Shown here: piece after piece, positions 56,987 to 64,000 of the stretch
Numbering within the stretch: the stretch's first letter is position 1
Layout: every line of letters starts with the position of its first letter
The notes under the pieces: generated by a model
Told to the model about the DNA's origin: nothing
What the model saw: the letters and a program-made list of their open reading frames with translations, nothing else
Database searches by the model: none
Assembly (NCBI RefSeq): GCF_013041615.1
Contig: NZ_JABEPQ010000002.1
Span: 620,001 to 684,000 of the forward strand
DNA: 64,000 nucleotides
Direction: 5' to 3'
Source of the DNA: Knoellia koreensis
GTDB taxonomy: Bacteria > Actinomycetota > Actinomycetes > Actinomycetales > Dermatophilaceae
Translations under genes and position numbers: made by a program

Positions 56987-57008
56987 TAACCTACGGTCCC
57001 GTAGGTTA
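56987..57008. promoter_or_regulatory. Perfect 10-2-10 palindrome upstream of hemolysin III gene
   Basis: TAACCTACGG and its exact complement CCGTAGGTTA separated by TC, ending 10 bp before ATG 57019. A further CCTACGG half-site lies upstream at about 56975. The position, overlapping a likely -10 (TAGGTT at 57002-57007), suits a TetR-type repressor. Confidence 0.65.
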
Positions 57009-57018
57009 TGGTGGTGTC

Positions 57019-57729
57019 ATGACCGAGCACACCACGGCGCAGACCGCGCGCGACGCGAGCCCCGACCAGGGCGCGGTGAAGTCCGTCATGGCGGCCGTCA
57101 AGCCCCGGCTGCGCGGCTGGCTGCACGCCGGCATGACCCCGCTGGCCGTCGCCGCGGGGATCGTCCTCATCGTGCTGGCCCCCAACACCACGGCCCGCAT
57201 CGCGGCGGCCGTCTTCTCGGTCACCGCGTGGCTGCTCTTCGGCACCTCCGCCGTCTACCACCGCGGCAACTGGTCGCCCAGGGTGGCCGCGGTCCTCAAG
57301 CGGATGGACCACTCGAACATCTTCCTCATCATCGCCGGCACCTACACGCCGTTCGCGCTGCTGCTCCCCCGCGCACAGGCCGTGCAGATGCTGCTGATCG
57401 TGTGGATCGGCGCCATCGCCGGCGTGCTGTTCCGCGTGTTCTGGGTGGGCGCGCCGCGCTGGCTCTACACGCCGATCTACGTCGCGCTCGGCTGGGTCGC
57501 CGTGTTCTACATGGGGCCGCTGCTGCACTTCGGCGGGCCGGCCATCGTCACCCTGATCGCCGTCGGCGGCGTCCTCTACACGCTGGGCGCGCTGGTCTAC
57601 GGCATCAAGCGCCCGAACCCCTCACCGCGCTGGTTCGGGTTCCACGAGATCTTCCACACCCTGACCGTGGCGGCGTTCGTGGTCCACTACATCGCCGCCT
57701 CGATGTCGGTCTACGGCGCGACCAGCTAG
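57019..57729 (+). CDS. Hemolysin III family (PAQR-type) membrane protein
   Basis: 236 residues with seven predicted membrane helices. Conserved motifs are TSAVYHRGNW (about 75-84) and the C-terminal FHEIFHTLTVAAFVVHY, whose histidines form a metal site. The family includes hydrolase-like PAQR receptors and bacterial HlyIII; the native role is not membrane damage. ATG 57019 follows a palindromic operator by 10 bp. Its last 4 bp overlap the convergent small gene. Confidence 0.88.
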   Translation: MTEHTTAQTARDASPDQGAVKSVMAAVKPRLRGWLHAGMTPLAVAAGIVLIVLAPNTTARIAAAVFSVTAWLLFGTSAVYHRGNWSPRVAAVLKRMDHSNIFLIIAGTYTPFALLLPRAQAVQMLLIVWIGAIAGVLFRVFWVGAPRWLYTPIYVALGWVAVFYMGPLLHFGGPAIVTLIAVGGVLYTLGALVYGIKRPNPSPRWFGFHEIFHTLTVAAFVVHYIAASMSVYGATS

Positions 57730-57944
57730 CTCGCGTCGCCGTTACCGGAGGCCTTGTCCTGCTTGGCCTTTCGCCGCGCGTCCTGCTCGGCCTCGGCCTC
57801 CTTGCGCAGCTCCTCCGAGCGGTAGGACATGCGCCGCATGCGGGCGTTCATGTTGCGCATCAGCAGGTAGAGCACCAGGGCCAGCACGAAGAACGCGAGG
57901 AAGCCCCAGATCCCAGGGCTCACCGCCGTCGACGGGGTGTTCAT
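57726..57944 (-). CDS. Small single-helix membrane protein of unknown function
   Basis: 72 residues. One membrane helix (about 12-30, [19 protein letters not shown]) is followed by a charged, Lys/Glu/Ala-rich coiled C-terminus. ATG 57944 overlaps the mca stop (ATGA), so it is co-translated with mca. Short proteins of this form often follow mca in actinobacteria; function unknown. Confidence 0.75.
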   Translation of the reverse strand: MNTPSTAVSPGIWGFLAFFVLALVLYLLMRNMNARMRRMSYRSEELRKEAEAEQDARRKAKQDKASGNGDAS

Positions 57945-58876
57945 ACCGTGGCCTCCTTGCGGTTGTCGTAGACCAGCTCGAGGTCGCCCTTGGTCGCGAG
58001 CGCGTCCGCGTCGGCGACGTCACCCAGCCCGGCGAACAGGTCGTCCTCGACCGGCACGACGGGCACGTAGGACACCGCCGCCTCGAAGTCCTCGGTCGGC
58101 CACACCCGCACCTGCAGGTCACGCGGCACCTGGAACCACGCGCCGTCGGGGTCGATCTGGGTCGCGTGCGCGAGCAGCGCCTGGTCACGCTGGTCGAAGT
58201 AGTCGGAGCACTCGACCCGGGTGGTGATGGTCCGGGCCTTGTCCTTGTCCCAGTTCTTCAGCCAGTCGGCATACGGGTTGTCCAGACCCTGCGCCTCCAT
58301 CGCCTCACCGAACGCGACGTACTTCTCGCGGTTGTGGGCGTTGTAGTAGAGCTTGAGCGGCTGCCAGGGCTCACCCGCGTGGGGGTATGCCGTCGGGTCG
58401 CCGGCCGCGAGGAAGGCTGCCATGGAGACCTTGTGGGTCATGATGTGGTCGGGGTGGGGGTAGCCGCCGTTCTCGTCGTACGTGGTCATGACGTGCGGGC
58501 GGAACCGGCGGATCTCGCGCACCAGCGCCTCGGTGGTCACGTCGAGCGGCTCGAGCGCGAAGCACCCGTCGGGCAGCGGCGGCAACGGGTCACCCTCGGG
58601 CAGCCCGGAGTCGACGAAGCCGAGCCACGTGTGCTGCACCCCGAGGATCTCCTGCGCCCGCTTCATCTCCTCGCGCCGCACCTGGGAGAGGTCGCGCTCG
58701 ATGTGCGGGTCGCCCTTGAGGTTCGGGTTGAGCACGTCGCCACGCTCACCACCGGTACAGGAGACGACGAGCACGTCGGCGTTCGTCGCGGCATACCGCG
58801 CGGTCGTCGCTGCGCCCTTGCTCGACTCGTCGTCGGGGTGCGCGTGCACCGCCATGAGCCGCCACCGCTCAGCCAC
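57941..58876 (-). CDS. mca: Mycothiol S-conjugate amidase Mca
   Basis: 311 residues, PIG-L fold. The zinc motif [13 protein letters not shown] (9-21) and the second metal motif HPDH in [14 protein letters not shown] are intact. The length and the [20 protein letters not shown] block distinguish Mca from MshB. It hydrolyses mycothiol S-conjugates of toxins to mercapturic acids and indicates a mycothiol-using actinobacterium. GTG 58876. Confidence 0.93.
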   Translation of the reverse strand: MAERWRLMAVHAHPDDESSKGAATTARYAATNADVLVVSCTGGERGDVLNPNLKGDPHIERDLSQVRREEMKRAQEILGVQHTWLGFVDSGLPEGDPLPPLPDGCFALEPLDVTTEALVREIRRFRPHVMTTYDENGGYPHPDHIMTHKVSMAAFLAAGDPTAYPHAGEPWQPLKLYYNAHNREKYVAFGEAMEAQGLDNPYADWLKNWDKDKARTITTRVECSDYFDQRDQALLAHATQIDPDGAWFQVPRDLQVRVWPTEDFEAAVSYVPVVPVEDDLFAGLGDVADADALATKGDLELVYDNRKEATV

Positions 58877-58999
58877 TGCTCAACCACTCCTGCTTCATCA
58901 CTGGGTCCAGCCATCACGGACAATGGGGAGCCGTCTCCTGCGGAGACGACCCACGAACCATCCTCTCACCGCTGCGTCAACACCCGGAAAGGTCCTCCT

Positions 59000-59365
59000 A
59001 TGCCACTGCCCCGCCCCGCCCCCGGCACCGGTCGCTGGTGGGTCGTCGGCATCGTCGGCGTCGGGCTGGCAACGGCGGTGGCCGTGTGGCTGGCGCTGGC
59101 CAACTCGGTCGGCAAGGTGACCTGGACCGACACCGGCTACAAGGTGGTCGACGACCGCAGCGTGCAGGTGCAGTTTGACGTCACGCGACCTGCGAACACG
59201 CCCGTCACGTGCCGGGTGGAGGCGCTGGACAAGACCTTCGGTGTCGTGGGCGCGATCGAGGTCAAGGTGCCCGGCACCACGCAGACCACGGTGGGTCGCC
59301 GAGAGGTCATCCGCACCGCCGCCCGGGCCGTCACCGGCACGGTCAAGAGCTGCACCAAGGACTGA
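59000..59365 (+). CDS. DUF4307 membrane protein
   Basis: 121 residues. One N-terminal membrane helix (about 13-33, VVGIVGVGLATAVAVWLALA) precedes an extracytoplasmic domain with VTWTDTGYKVVDD and VTCRVEALDKTFGVVG, the DUF4307 pattern. Two cysteines (CRV and SCTK) may pair. The gene lies next to mca and greA as in other actinobacteria. AAAGG precedes ATG 59000. A small hairpin GTCTCC-TGC-GGAGAC (58933-58947) lies upstream. Confidence 0.85.
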   Translation: MPLPRPAPGTGRWWVVGIVGVGLATAVAVWLALANSVGKVTWTDTGYKVVDDRSVQVQFDVTRPANTPVTCRVEALDKTFGVVGAIEVKVPGTTQTTVGRREVIRTAARAVTGTVKSCTKD

Positions 59366-59417
59366 CCGCGGGCGTGTCCACCACACGCAACCAAATGGAC
59401 CGGGTGCGTACCGGGCG

Positions 59418-59481
59418 TTAGACTCGACCTTTCACCGAGCGGTCTGGACCTGCACGCCCGATGGGCGGGGGTCCGGACCGC
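59418..59481 (+). promoter_or_regulatory. greA leader: -10-like box and hairpin
   Basis: TAGACT (59418-59423) is a reasonable -10, although the expected -35 region (ATGGAC) is poor. A 12-bp stem with one G-U pair follows (59439-59450 with 59470-59481), leaving a leader of about 115 nt before greA. Confidence 0.35.
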
Positions 59482-59546
59482 ATTGCGTAACACCCCTTGT
59501 GCGGCGCTGGGACGCCGGCACGAGACCACAGCCAAGGAGTATCACC

Positions 59547-60038
59547 GTGAGCGAGACCGCGACCCCCACCGCGAGCTACCTGATCCAGGACGCCTTCGAC
59601 CGACTGAAGGCCGAGCTGGACCAGCTCTCCGGCGAAGGCCGCACCGAGATCGCCAAGCGCATCGAGGCGGCACGCGAGGAGGGTGACCTCAAGGAGAACG
59701 GCGGCTACCACGCGGCCAAGGAGGAGCAGGGCAAGATGGAGGCCCGCATCCGCCAGCTGACGCAGCTCCTGGAGAACGCCGTCGTGGGCGCGACCCCGAA
59801 GGACGACGGTGTCGTCGAGCCCGGCATGGTCGTGACCGTCGACATGTTCGGCGACGACGTGACGTTCCTGCTCGGCTCGCGCGAGATCGAGGACTCCGAC
59901 CTCGAGGTCTACAGCGAGAAGTCGCCGCTGGGTGCCGCGATCAACGGCAAGAAGGTCGGCGACACCGCCTCCTACGAGGCCCCCAACGGCAAGACCATCA
60001 AGGTCAAGGTCAAGGACGCCAAGCCCTACACCGGCTGA
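59547..60038 (+). CDS. greA: Transcription elongation factor GreA
   Basis: 163 residues. The N-terminal coiled-coil contains REEGDLKENGGYHAAKEEQG (about 47-66), with the acidic tip residues that reach the polymerase active site. The C-terminal domain ends SYEAPNGKTIKVKV. It rescues backtracked RNA polymerase by stimulating RNA cleavage. AAGGAG lies 8 nt before GTG 59547. The gene is closed by an unusually long palindrome. Confidence 0.95.
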   Translation: MSETATPTASYLIQDAFDRLKAELDQLSGEGRTEIAKRIEAAREEGDLKENGGYHAAKEEQGKMEARIRQLTQLLENAVVGATPKDDGVVEPGMVVTVDMFGDDVTFLLGSREIEDSDLEVYSEKSPLGAAINGKKVGDTASYEAPNGKTIKVKVKDAKPYTG

Positions 60039-60058
60039 CGCCCCCGCACCTCACCTCG

Positions 60059-60124
60059 CAAACGGCGGTTGCGCGCCGTCCCCACCAGCAATTGCTGAGG
60101 GGTATGCCGCGCAACCGCCGTTTG
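60059..60124. terminator. Long palindromic terminator between greA and ilvA
   Basis: Perfect 17-bp arms CAAACGGCGGTTGCGCG (60059-60075) and complement (60108-60124). The 32-base interior itself folds (CCCC...AGCAATTGCT...GGGG). One arm joins a GTATGCC copy (60102). The ends read AAA/TTT, so it can act in both directions between the convergent genes. Confidence 0.75.
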
Positions 60125-60134
60125 TCGTGTCGGC

Positions 60135-61358
60135 TCAGCCGAAGCGCAGCTCGTAGCCCTTGCCGCGCAGCGTCCGCAGCACCTCTTCGCAGTGCTGCTG
60201 GCCCCGGGTCTCGAGCTGGAGGCCGATCTCGACCTCGTCGACGGTGATCGTCGTGCCGGTGCGGATGTGCTCGACCTCGAGGACGTTGGCGTCGACAGCG
60301 GCGCAGTCGGCGAGCAGCTTGGCGAGGTGGCCGGGCTTGTCGGAGACGCGCACCCGGAACTGCAGGTAGCGCCCCGCCGCGGCCATGCCGTGCCGGATGA
60401 TCCGCAGCAGCAGCAGCGGGTCGATGTTGCCGCCGGTGAGGACGGCGACGACCGGTCCGTCCATCGGGCGCCCGGCGTGCTTGAGCAGGTCGGCGACCGC
60501 GGCCGCTCCGGCGGGCTCGACGACGAGCTTGGCGCGCTCGAGGACGAACAGCAGCGCCCGCGACAGCTCCTCCTCGCTCACCGTCTCGATCGAGTCGACG
60601 AGGTCGCGCACGAGCGCATAGGGGACGTCGCCCGGCATACCGACGGCGATGCCGTCCGCCATGGTCGCCATGTTCTCGAAGGCGACCGGCTTCCCCGCCG
60701 CCAACGACAGGGGGTATGCCGCGGCCTGCTCGGCCTGCACGCCCACCAGCCGCACGTCGGGGCGTTGGCTCTTCACGGCCACCGCGATCCCGGCGAGGAT
60801 GCCGCCACCGCCGGCGCTGCAGACAATCGTCTTGACCTCGGGCAGCTGGTCGAGGATCTCCAGCCCCGCCGTGCCCTGCCCGGCGACGATGTCGCGGTGG
60901 TCGAACGGGTGGATCAGGACCGCCCCGGTCTCGGCCTCCCACTCCTTGGCCCGCACCAGGCACTCGTCGATGGTCGTGCCGACCTGCTCGACCGTGGCGC
61001 CATAGGCCCGGGTGGCGATGAGCTTGGGCATCGGGGCGCCGTGCGGCATGTAGACCTTGACGTCGATGCCGAGCAGCTGGCCGGCGAGGGCGACGCCCTG
61101 GGCGTGGTTGCCGGCGCTGGCCGCGACGACGCCGCGCGCCTTCTCCTCGTCGGTGAGGCGCGACATCCGCGTGTAGGCGCCGCGGATCTTGAACGACCCG
61201 GCGCGCTGGAGGTTCTCGCACTTGAGGTAGACCTCGCACCCGACCCGGTCGGAGAGGGCGCGGCTGTACTCCAGCGGAGTCGGTCGGACGACGCCGCTGA
61301 GCAGGTCCTGCGCAGCGCGGACGTCGTCCAGGGTGACGGACAGCAACGGTGATGCCAT
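60135..61358 (-). CDS. ilvA: Threonine ammonia-lyase (biosynthetic-type with ACT domain)
   Basis: 407 residues. The PLP lysine is Lys57 in AGSFKIRGA. The cofactor-phosphate loop is SAGGGGILAG near 185, and a C-terminal ACT domain (about 330-400, VRVSDKPGHLAKLLADCAAV) suggests amino-acid control. It deaminates threonine to 2-oxobutyrate. The single short ACT domain is closer to catabolic TdcB-type enzymes of actinobacteria than to two-ACT IlvA. ATG 61358; the longer frame to 61397 is not needed. Confidence 0.9.
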   Translation of the reverse strand: MASPLLSVTLDDVRAAQDLLSGVVRPTPLEYSRALSDRVGCEVYLKCENLQRAGSFKIRGAYTRMSRLTDEEKARGVVAASAGNHAQGVALAGQLLGIDVKVYMPHGAPMPKLIATRAYGATVEQVGTTIDECLVRAKEWEAETGAVLIHPFDHRDIVAGQGTAGLEILDQLPEVKTIVCSAGGGGILAGIAVAVKSQRPDVRLVGVQAEQAAAYPLSLAAGKPVAFENMATMADGIAVGMPGDVPYALVRDLVDSIETVSEEELSRALLFVLERAKLVVEPAGAAAVADLLKHAGRPMDGPVVAVLTGGNIDPLLLLRIIRHGMAAAGRYLQFRVRVSDKPGHLAKLLADCAAVDANVLEVEHIRTGTTITVDEVEIGLQLETRGQQHCEEVLRTLRGKGYELRFG

Positions 61359-61418
61359 GGAGCGCAGGCTAGCGCCCGGTGGCGCGCTCTCCCGCACGCC
61401 CCGGTCAGGCGCCCGCGG

Positions 61419-61856
61419 TCACTTCGTCGGACGGCCGATGAGGCAGAACGGGTGGCCCACCGGGTCGGTGTAGACCCGAAAGCTGCCCTGGTCCGACGGC
61501 TGGTGCTCGTGCCGGGTCGCGCCGGCCGCCAGCACTGCCTGCTCGTGGTGGTCGATGTCGCCGGCCCACAGGTCGAGGTGGGACTGCTGCGGGTGCTCTC
61601 CGCCGGGCCAGGTCGGTGCGACGTAGTCATCGATCCGCTGGAATGCCAACGACGTCCGGCCCTCGGGGTTGTCCGGGCTGAGCCCGCCGCCCGGGGGCAC
61701 GAGGGTCGCCCACCGCTCGTCGGAGCCATCCTCGAGCTCCCAGCCGAGCACTTGGGCGTAGAACTGCGCGAGGGCAAGGGCGTCGGGACAGTCGATGACG
61801 ACCAGGTCGAGCTGGGGGTGGGGCGGTACGGGGAACTTCTCGTCGTCAGCCATCAC
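61419..61856 (-). CDS. VOC-family (glyoxalase-like) protein
   Basis: 145 residues, paired beta-alpha-beta-beta-beta modules: LDLVVIDCPDALALAQFYAQ, then WATLVPPGG, and the second half SHLDLWAGDIDHHEQAVLAAG ending in DPVGHPFCLI. Candidate metal ligands His93 and the terminal HPFCL/Glu are incomplete relative to true glyoxalase, so it may be a binding protein. It starts with tandem ATGs at 61856 and 61853, 7 bp after the upstream gene. Confidence 0.8.
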   Translation of the reverse strand: MMADDEKFPVPPHPQLDLVVIDCPDALALAQFYAQVLGWELEDGSDERWATLVPPGGGLSPDNPEGRTSLAFQRIDDYVAPTWPGGEHPQQSHLDLWAGDIDHHEQAVLAAGATRHEHQPSDQGSFRVYTDPVGHPFCLIGRPTK

Positions 61857-61862
61857 TCCACG

Positions 61863-63185
61863 CTAGGACCGACCACCGACCACTGTCGCGGCGAGCTCGC
61901 GGGCGGCGTCCGGGTGCGCCTCGCGCAGCAGCCCGACGGCCGCGAGGAGGTATGCCGTGTCCGTCACCACGCGCGCGTCGCGGGGCACCTTCCAGCCGCC
62001 GGCGTGGTCGGCGGTGACTGCCGCCAGGACCGCGTCGCGGTCGGTGGGGGCTCCGTGTCGCAGCACGCCGCCGGACCCCACGACGACGCTGACGTCGGCC
62101 AGGGGCCGCGGGCTCGACCCGGGCTGGGGCGGTCTGGCGTGGCGCCGCACGGCCACCACGGCAGCGGTCCGCGCCAGGTCAAGGTCGAGCTCCACCTCGT
62201 CTCGCCCGGCAGGGAGGTGAGCCGGGTCGGCAGCCAGCCGCGCGGCATACGGGGCAAGGGTTTTCGGCACGTCGAGGTGTTCGCGGGCAGCGGCCTCGAC
62301 CACTCCTTCGGCGTTCCAGCGCATGCCGAGGTCGGCCTCGACCGTGCGCGCGTGCCACAGCGGCGCGACGACGTCCTTGGCCAGCCCGGCGTCCTCGCCC
62401 TGGGGGTTGATGACGGAGTAGACGTCGGTGGTGGCGCCGCCGACGTCGACGACCAGCACGTCACCGTCGACCGCCTCGGCGAGCACCTCGACGCCGGCGA
62501 GCACCGCGTCAGGTGTCGCGGCCTGCACCAGCCGAGCGAACTCGGGACCGCGGGACAGGCCCTTGCCGCCGATGACGTGGTGCAGGAAAGCCTGCCGGAT
62601 CGCAGCCCGCGCGGCATCGGGCGCGATGACGCCGATGCGTGGCAGCACGTTGTCGGTGACGGTGAAGGTGCGGCCCGTGCTCGCGAGGATGGCGGCCACC
62701 TCGTCGGCCGCGTCGGCGTTGCCCGCCACGACGATGGGTGCGGTGATCCGCACGTTGGCGAGTCGGGTTGCATTGTGCAGCAACACTTCTGCGTTGCCGC
62801 CATCTGTGCCGCCGACGAGCAGCACGATGTCGGGGCGGCTCGCGCGCAGGGCCTTCACCCCGGCGCCGTCGAGCCTCCCGCTCGCGACGTGCTCGACCCG
62901 CGCACCCGCCGACAGCCCGACGCGGTGCCCCGCCTCCGCTGTGACCTCGCGCTCGTACCCCACGACCGCGAGCCGCAGGCCACCGCCCGCGCTCGAGCAG
63001 GCGACGACCTCGGCCGCGTCGCCGTGGCCCGCCAGCTCGGCGCGGATGCTGCGGTAGCCGTCGAGCACGTCGGTGTCGATCGTCGTCCGGTGGGACGCCG
63101 TTGCGACCAGGCCACCACTGCCGACGTCAACGAGGGCAGCCTTGGTGAAGGTCGACCCGAAGTCGACCGCGAGCGCGAGACTCAT
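61863..63185 (-). CDS. MutL/GlmL-family ASKHA protein (B12-mutase reactivator type)
   Basis: 440 residues. ALAVDFGSTFTKAALVDV (about 4-21) and VLVVDVGGATTDVYSV (about 242-257) are the phosphate-binding loops of the ASKHA fold. LLVGGTDGGNAEVLLHNA is diagnostic of the GlmL (glutamate mutase L) family, which in its known setting reactivates adenosylcobalamin mutases. No cobalamin mutase is in the window. It is followed by the VOC gene. Confidence 0.8.
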   Translation of the reverse strand: MSLALAVDFGSTFTKAALVDVGSGGLVATASHRTTIDTDVLDGYRSIRAELAGHGDAAEVVACSSAGGGLRLAVVGYEREVTAEAGHRVGLSAGARVEHVASGRLDGAGVKALRASRPDIVLLVGGTDGGNAEVLLHNATRLANVRITAPIVVAGNADAADEVAAILASTGRTFTVTDNVLPRIGVIAPDAARAAIRQAFLHHVIGGKGLSRGPEFARLVQAATPDAVLAGVEVLAEAVDGDVLVVDVGGATTDVYSVINPQGEDAGLAKDVVAPLWHARTVEADLGMRWNAEGVVEAAAREHLDVPKTLAPYAARLAADPAHLPAGRDEVELDLDLARTAAVVAVRRHARPPQPGSSPRPLADVSVVVGSGGVLRHGAPTDRDAVLAAVTADHAGGWKVPRDARVVTDTAYLLAAVGLLREAHPDAARELAATVVGGRS

Positions 63186-63206
63186 GGCGGTGTCAGGAGA
63201 TTCGAC

Positions 63207-64000
63207 TCAGCCGAGCCGGTCCAGCGCCTGCCGCAGGTCGTCGATGAGGTCGTCGACGTCCTCGATGCCGACCGACAGCCGGATGAGGTCGGATGGCACC
63301 TCGAGCTCGGTGCCGGCGACCGACGCGTGGGTCATGCGGCCCGGGTGCTCGATCAGCGACTCGACGCCCCCCAGCGACTCGCCCAGCGTCCACAGCTGGG
63401 TCTCACCGCAGACCTTGGCGGCAACATCCTCGCCGGCCTTGACCTGGAACGAGATCATGCCGCCAAACCGCTTCATCTGCTTGGCCGCCACCTCGTGGCC
63501 GGGGTGGCTCTCCAGCCCCGGGTAGTGGACCGCCGAGACGGCAGGGTGCCCGGTGAGGAACTCGACGACGCGCTCGGCGTTGTCGCAGTGCCGCTCCATG
63601 CGCACGGCGAGCGTCTTGAGCCCGCGCTGCACGAGCCAGGAGTCCATGGGCCCGGCAACGCCACCCATCGAGTTCTGGTGGAACGCAACGCGATCCGCCG
63701 CGTCGGCATACTCCGGCACGGCGATGTCCTTGCCCACGACGACCATGCCACCGACGACGTCGGAGTGGCCGCCGGCGTACTTCGTGGTCGAGTGCGTGAC
63801 GATGTCGGCGCCGAGCGACAGGGGCTGCTGGAGGTAGGGCGAGGCGAAGGTGTTGTCGACGACGAGGAGCGCGCCGGCGTCGTGGGCGATGCCCGCGAGC
63901 GTCTCGATGTCGGCGATGCCGAGCAGCGGGTTGGTGGGCGTCTCGACCCAGACGAGCTTGGTGCTGCCGGGGCGGATGGCCGCACGCAGCGCCTCGGGGT
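63207..64000 (-). CDS. metB: Cystathionine gamma-synthase / PLP trans-sulfuration enzyme (C-terminal part)
   Basis: The window cuts the gene; about 264 C-terminal residues are present. VWVETPTNPLLGIADI, LLVVDNTFASPYLQQPLSLG and the PLP-lysine motif STTKYAGGHSDVVGG are typical Cys/Met-metabolism PLP enzymes, and GESLGGVESLIEHPGRMTHASV is the C-terminal hallmark. It makes cystathionine from an activated homoserine and cysteine, or cleaves it; the gamma-synthase and gamma-lyase cannot be separated with certainty. Confidence 0.88.
   Translation of the reverse strand, partial: PEALRAAIRPGSTKLVWVETPTNPLLGIADIETLAGIAHDAGALLVVDNTFASPYLQQPLSLGADIVTHSTTKYAGGHSDVVGGMVVVGKDIAVPEYADAADRVAFHQNSMGGVAGPMDSWLVQRGLKTLAVRMERHCDNAERVVEFLTGHPAVSAVHYPGLESHPGHEVAAKQMKRFGGMISFQVKAGEDVAAKVCGETQLWTLGESLGGVESLIEHPGRMTHASVAGTELEVPSDLIRLSVGIEDVDDLIDDLRQALDRLG

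Overview
The window is high-GC DNA from an actinobacterium (Actinomycetota), most likely a member of Micrococcales; an Intrasporangiaceae-like organism is my best guess, not proven. The evidence is a WhiB3-type iron-sulfur regulator, mycothiol conjugate amidase (mca), the MurT/GatD lipid II amidation pair, a groES-groEL operon with CIRCE operators, frequent GTG starts, and many 4-base start/stop overlaps (GTGA, ATGA). It is a chromosomal, mostly housekeeping region with no rRNA, tRNA, CRISPR, phage or insertion sequence that I could recognise.

Layout. 1-2464: two divergent PspC-domain genes (the left one truncated by the window edge) and a small membrane protein, probably an envelope-stress module. 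2472-6720: a NUDIX gene and GT4 glycosyltransferase on the minus strand, diverging from a PIG-L deacetylase, a UPF0104-type membrane protein and a small unknown protein. 6802-9772: murT-gatD plus a TIGR02569 kinase-like protein. 9857-12573: an AGE-family sugar epimerase, two small proteins and a histidine phosphatase. 12591-17450: plsC, guaA, DUF3817, SURF1 and a secreted beta-propeller protein. 17588-21099: a heterodimeric ABC exporter whose two ATPase halves have lost complementary motifs. 21342-24622: choD-like GMC oxidoreductase and a succinate-semialdehyde-type dehydrogenase. 25227-31250: guaB3, guaB, whiB3, an S4 RNA-binding protein, groEL and groES with two CIRCE operators. 31329-42076: a more variable block (GNAT, THUMP-like methyltransferase, exported cell-wall-type protein, ribokinase and nucleoside hydrolase operon, GntR regulator, GH3 lipoprotein, DUF222/HNH nuclease). 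42102-50792: a long minus-strand operon glmS-acpS-nnr-alr-hydrolase-tsaE-tsaB-rimI-tsaD. 50849-64000: coaA, fumC, a lytic-transglycosylase-like protein, phoH2, uppS, hemolysin III, mca, DUF4307, greA, ilvA, VOC, a MutL/GlmL-type protein and cystathionine gamma-synthase (truncated at the right edge).

Functional themes. Much of the window serves the envelope (lipid II amidation, D-Ala, glucosamine-6-P, prenyl diphosphate, acyl transfer, wall hydrolases), purine nucleotides (guaA, guaB, guaB3, nucleoside hydrolase, ribokinase) and protein or tRNA quality (tsaBDE, rimI, groESL, greA).

Most unusual observation. The 7-mer GTATGCC/GGCATAC occurs 79 times by my hand count (about 1.2 per kb), almost always extended to GTATGCCG/CGGCATAC. 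It is in both orientations (37 and 42 copies), in all codon phases, and is enriched in intergenic DNA, sometimes as inverted pairs that form hairpins. It forces rare codons (ATA for Ile, TAT for Tyr, GCA for Ala). This looks like selection on the DNA itself, and I know of no described role for it.
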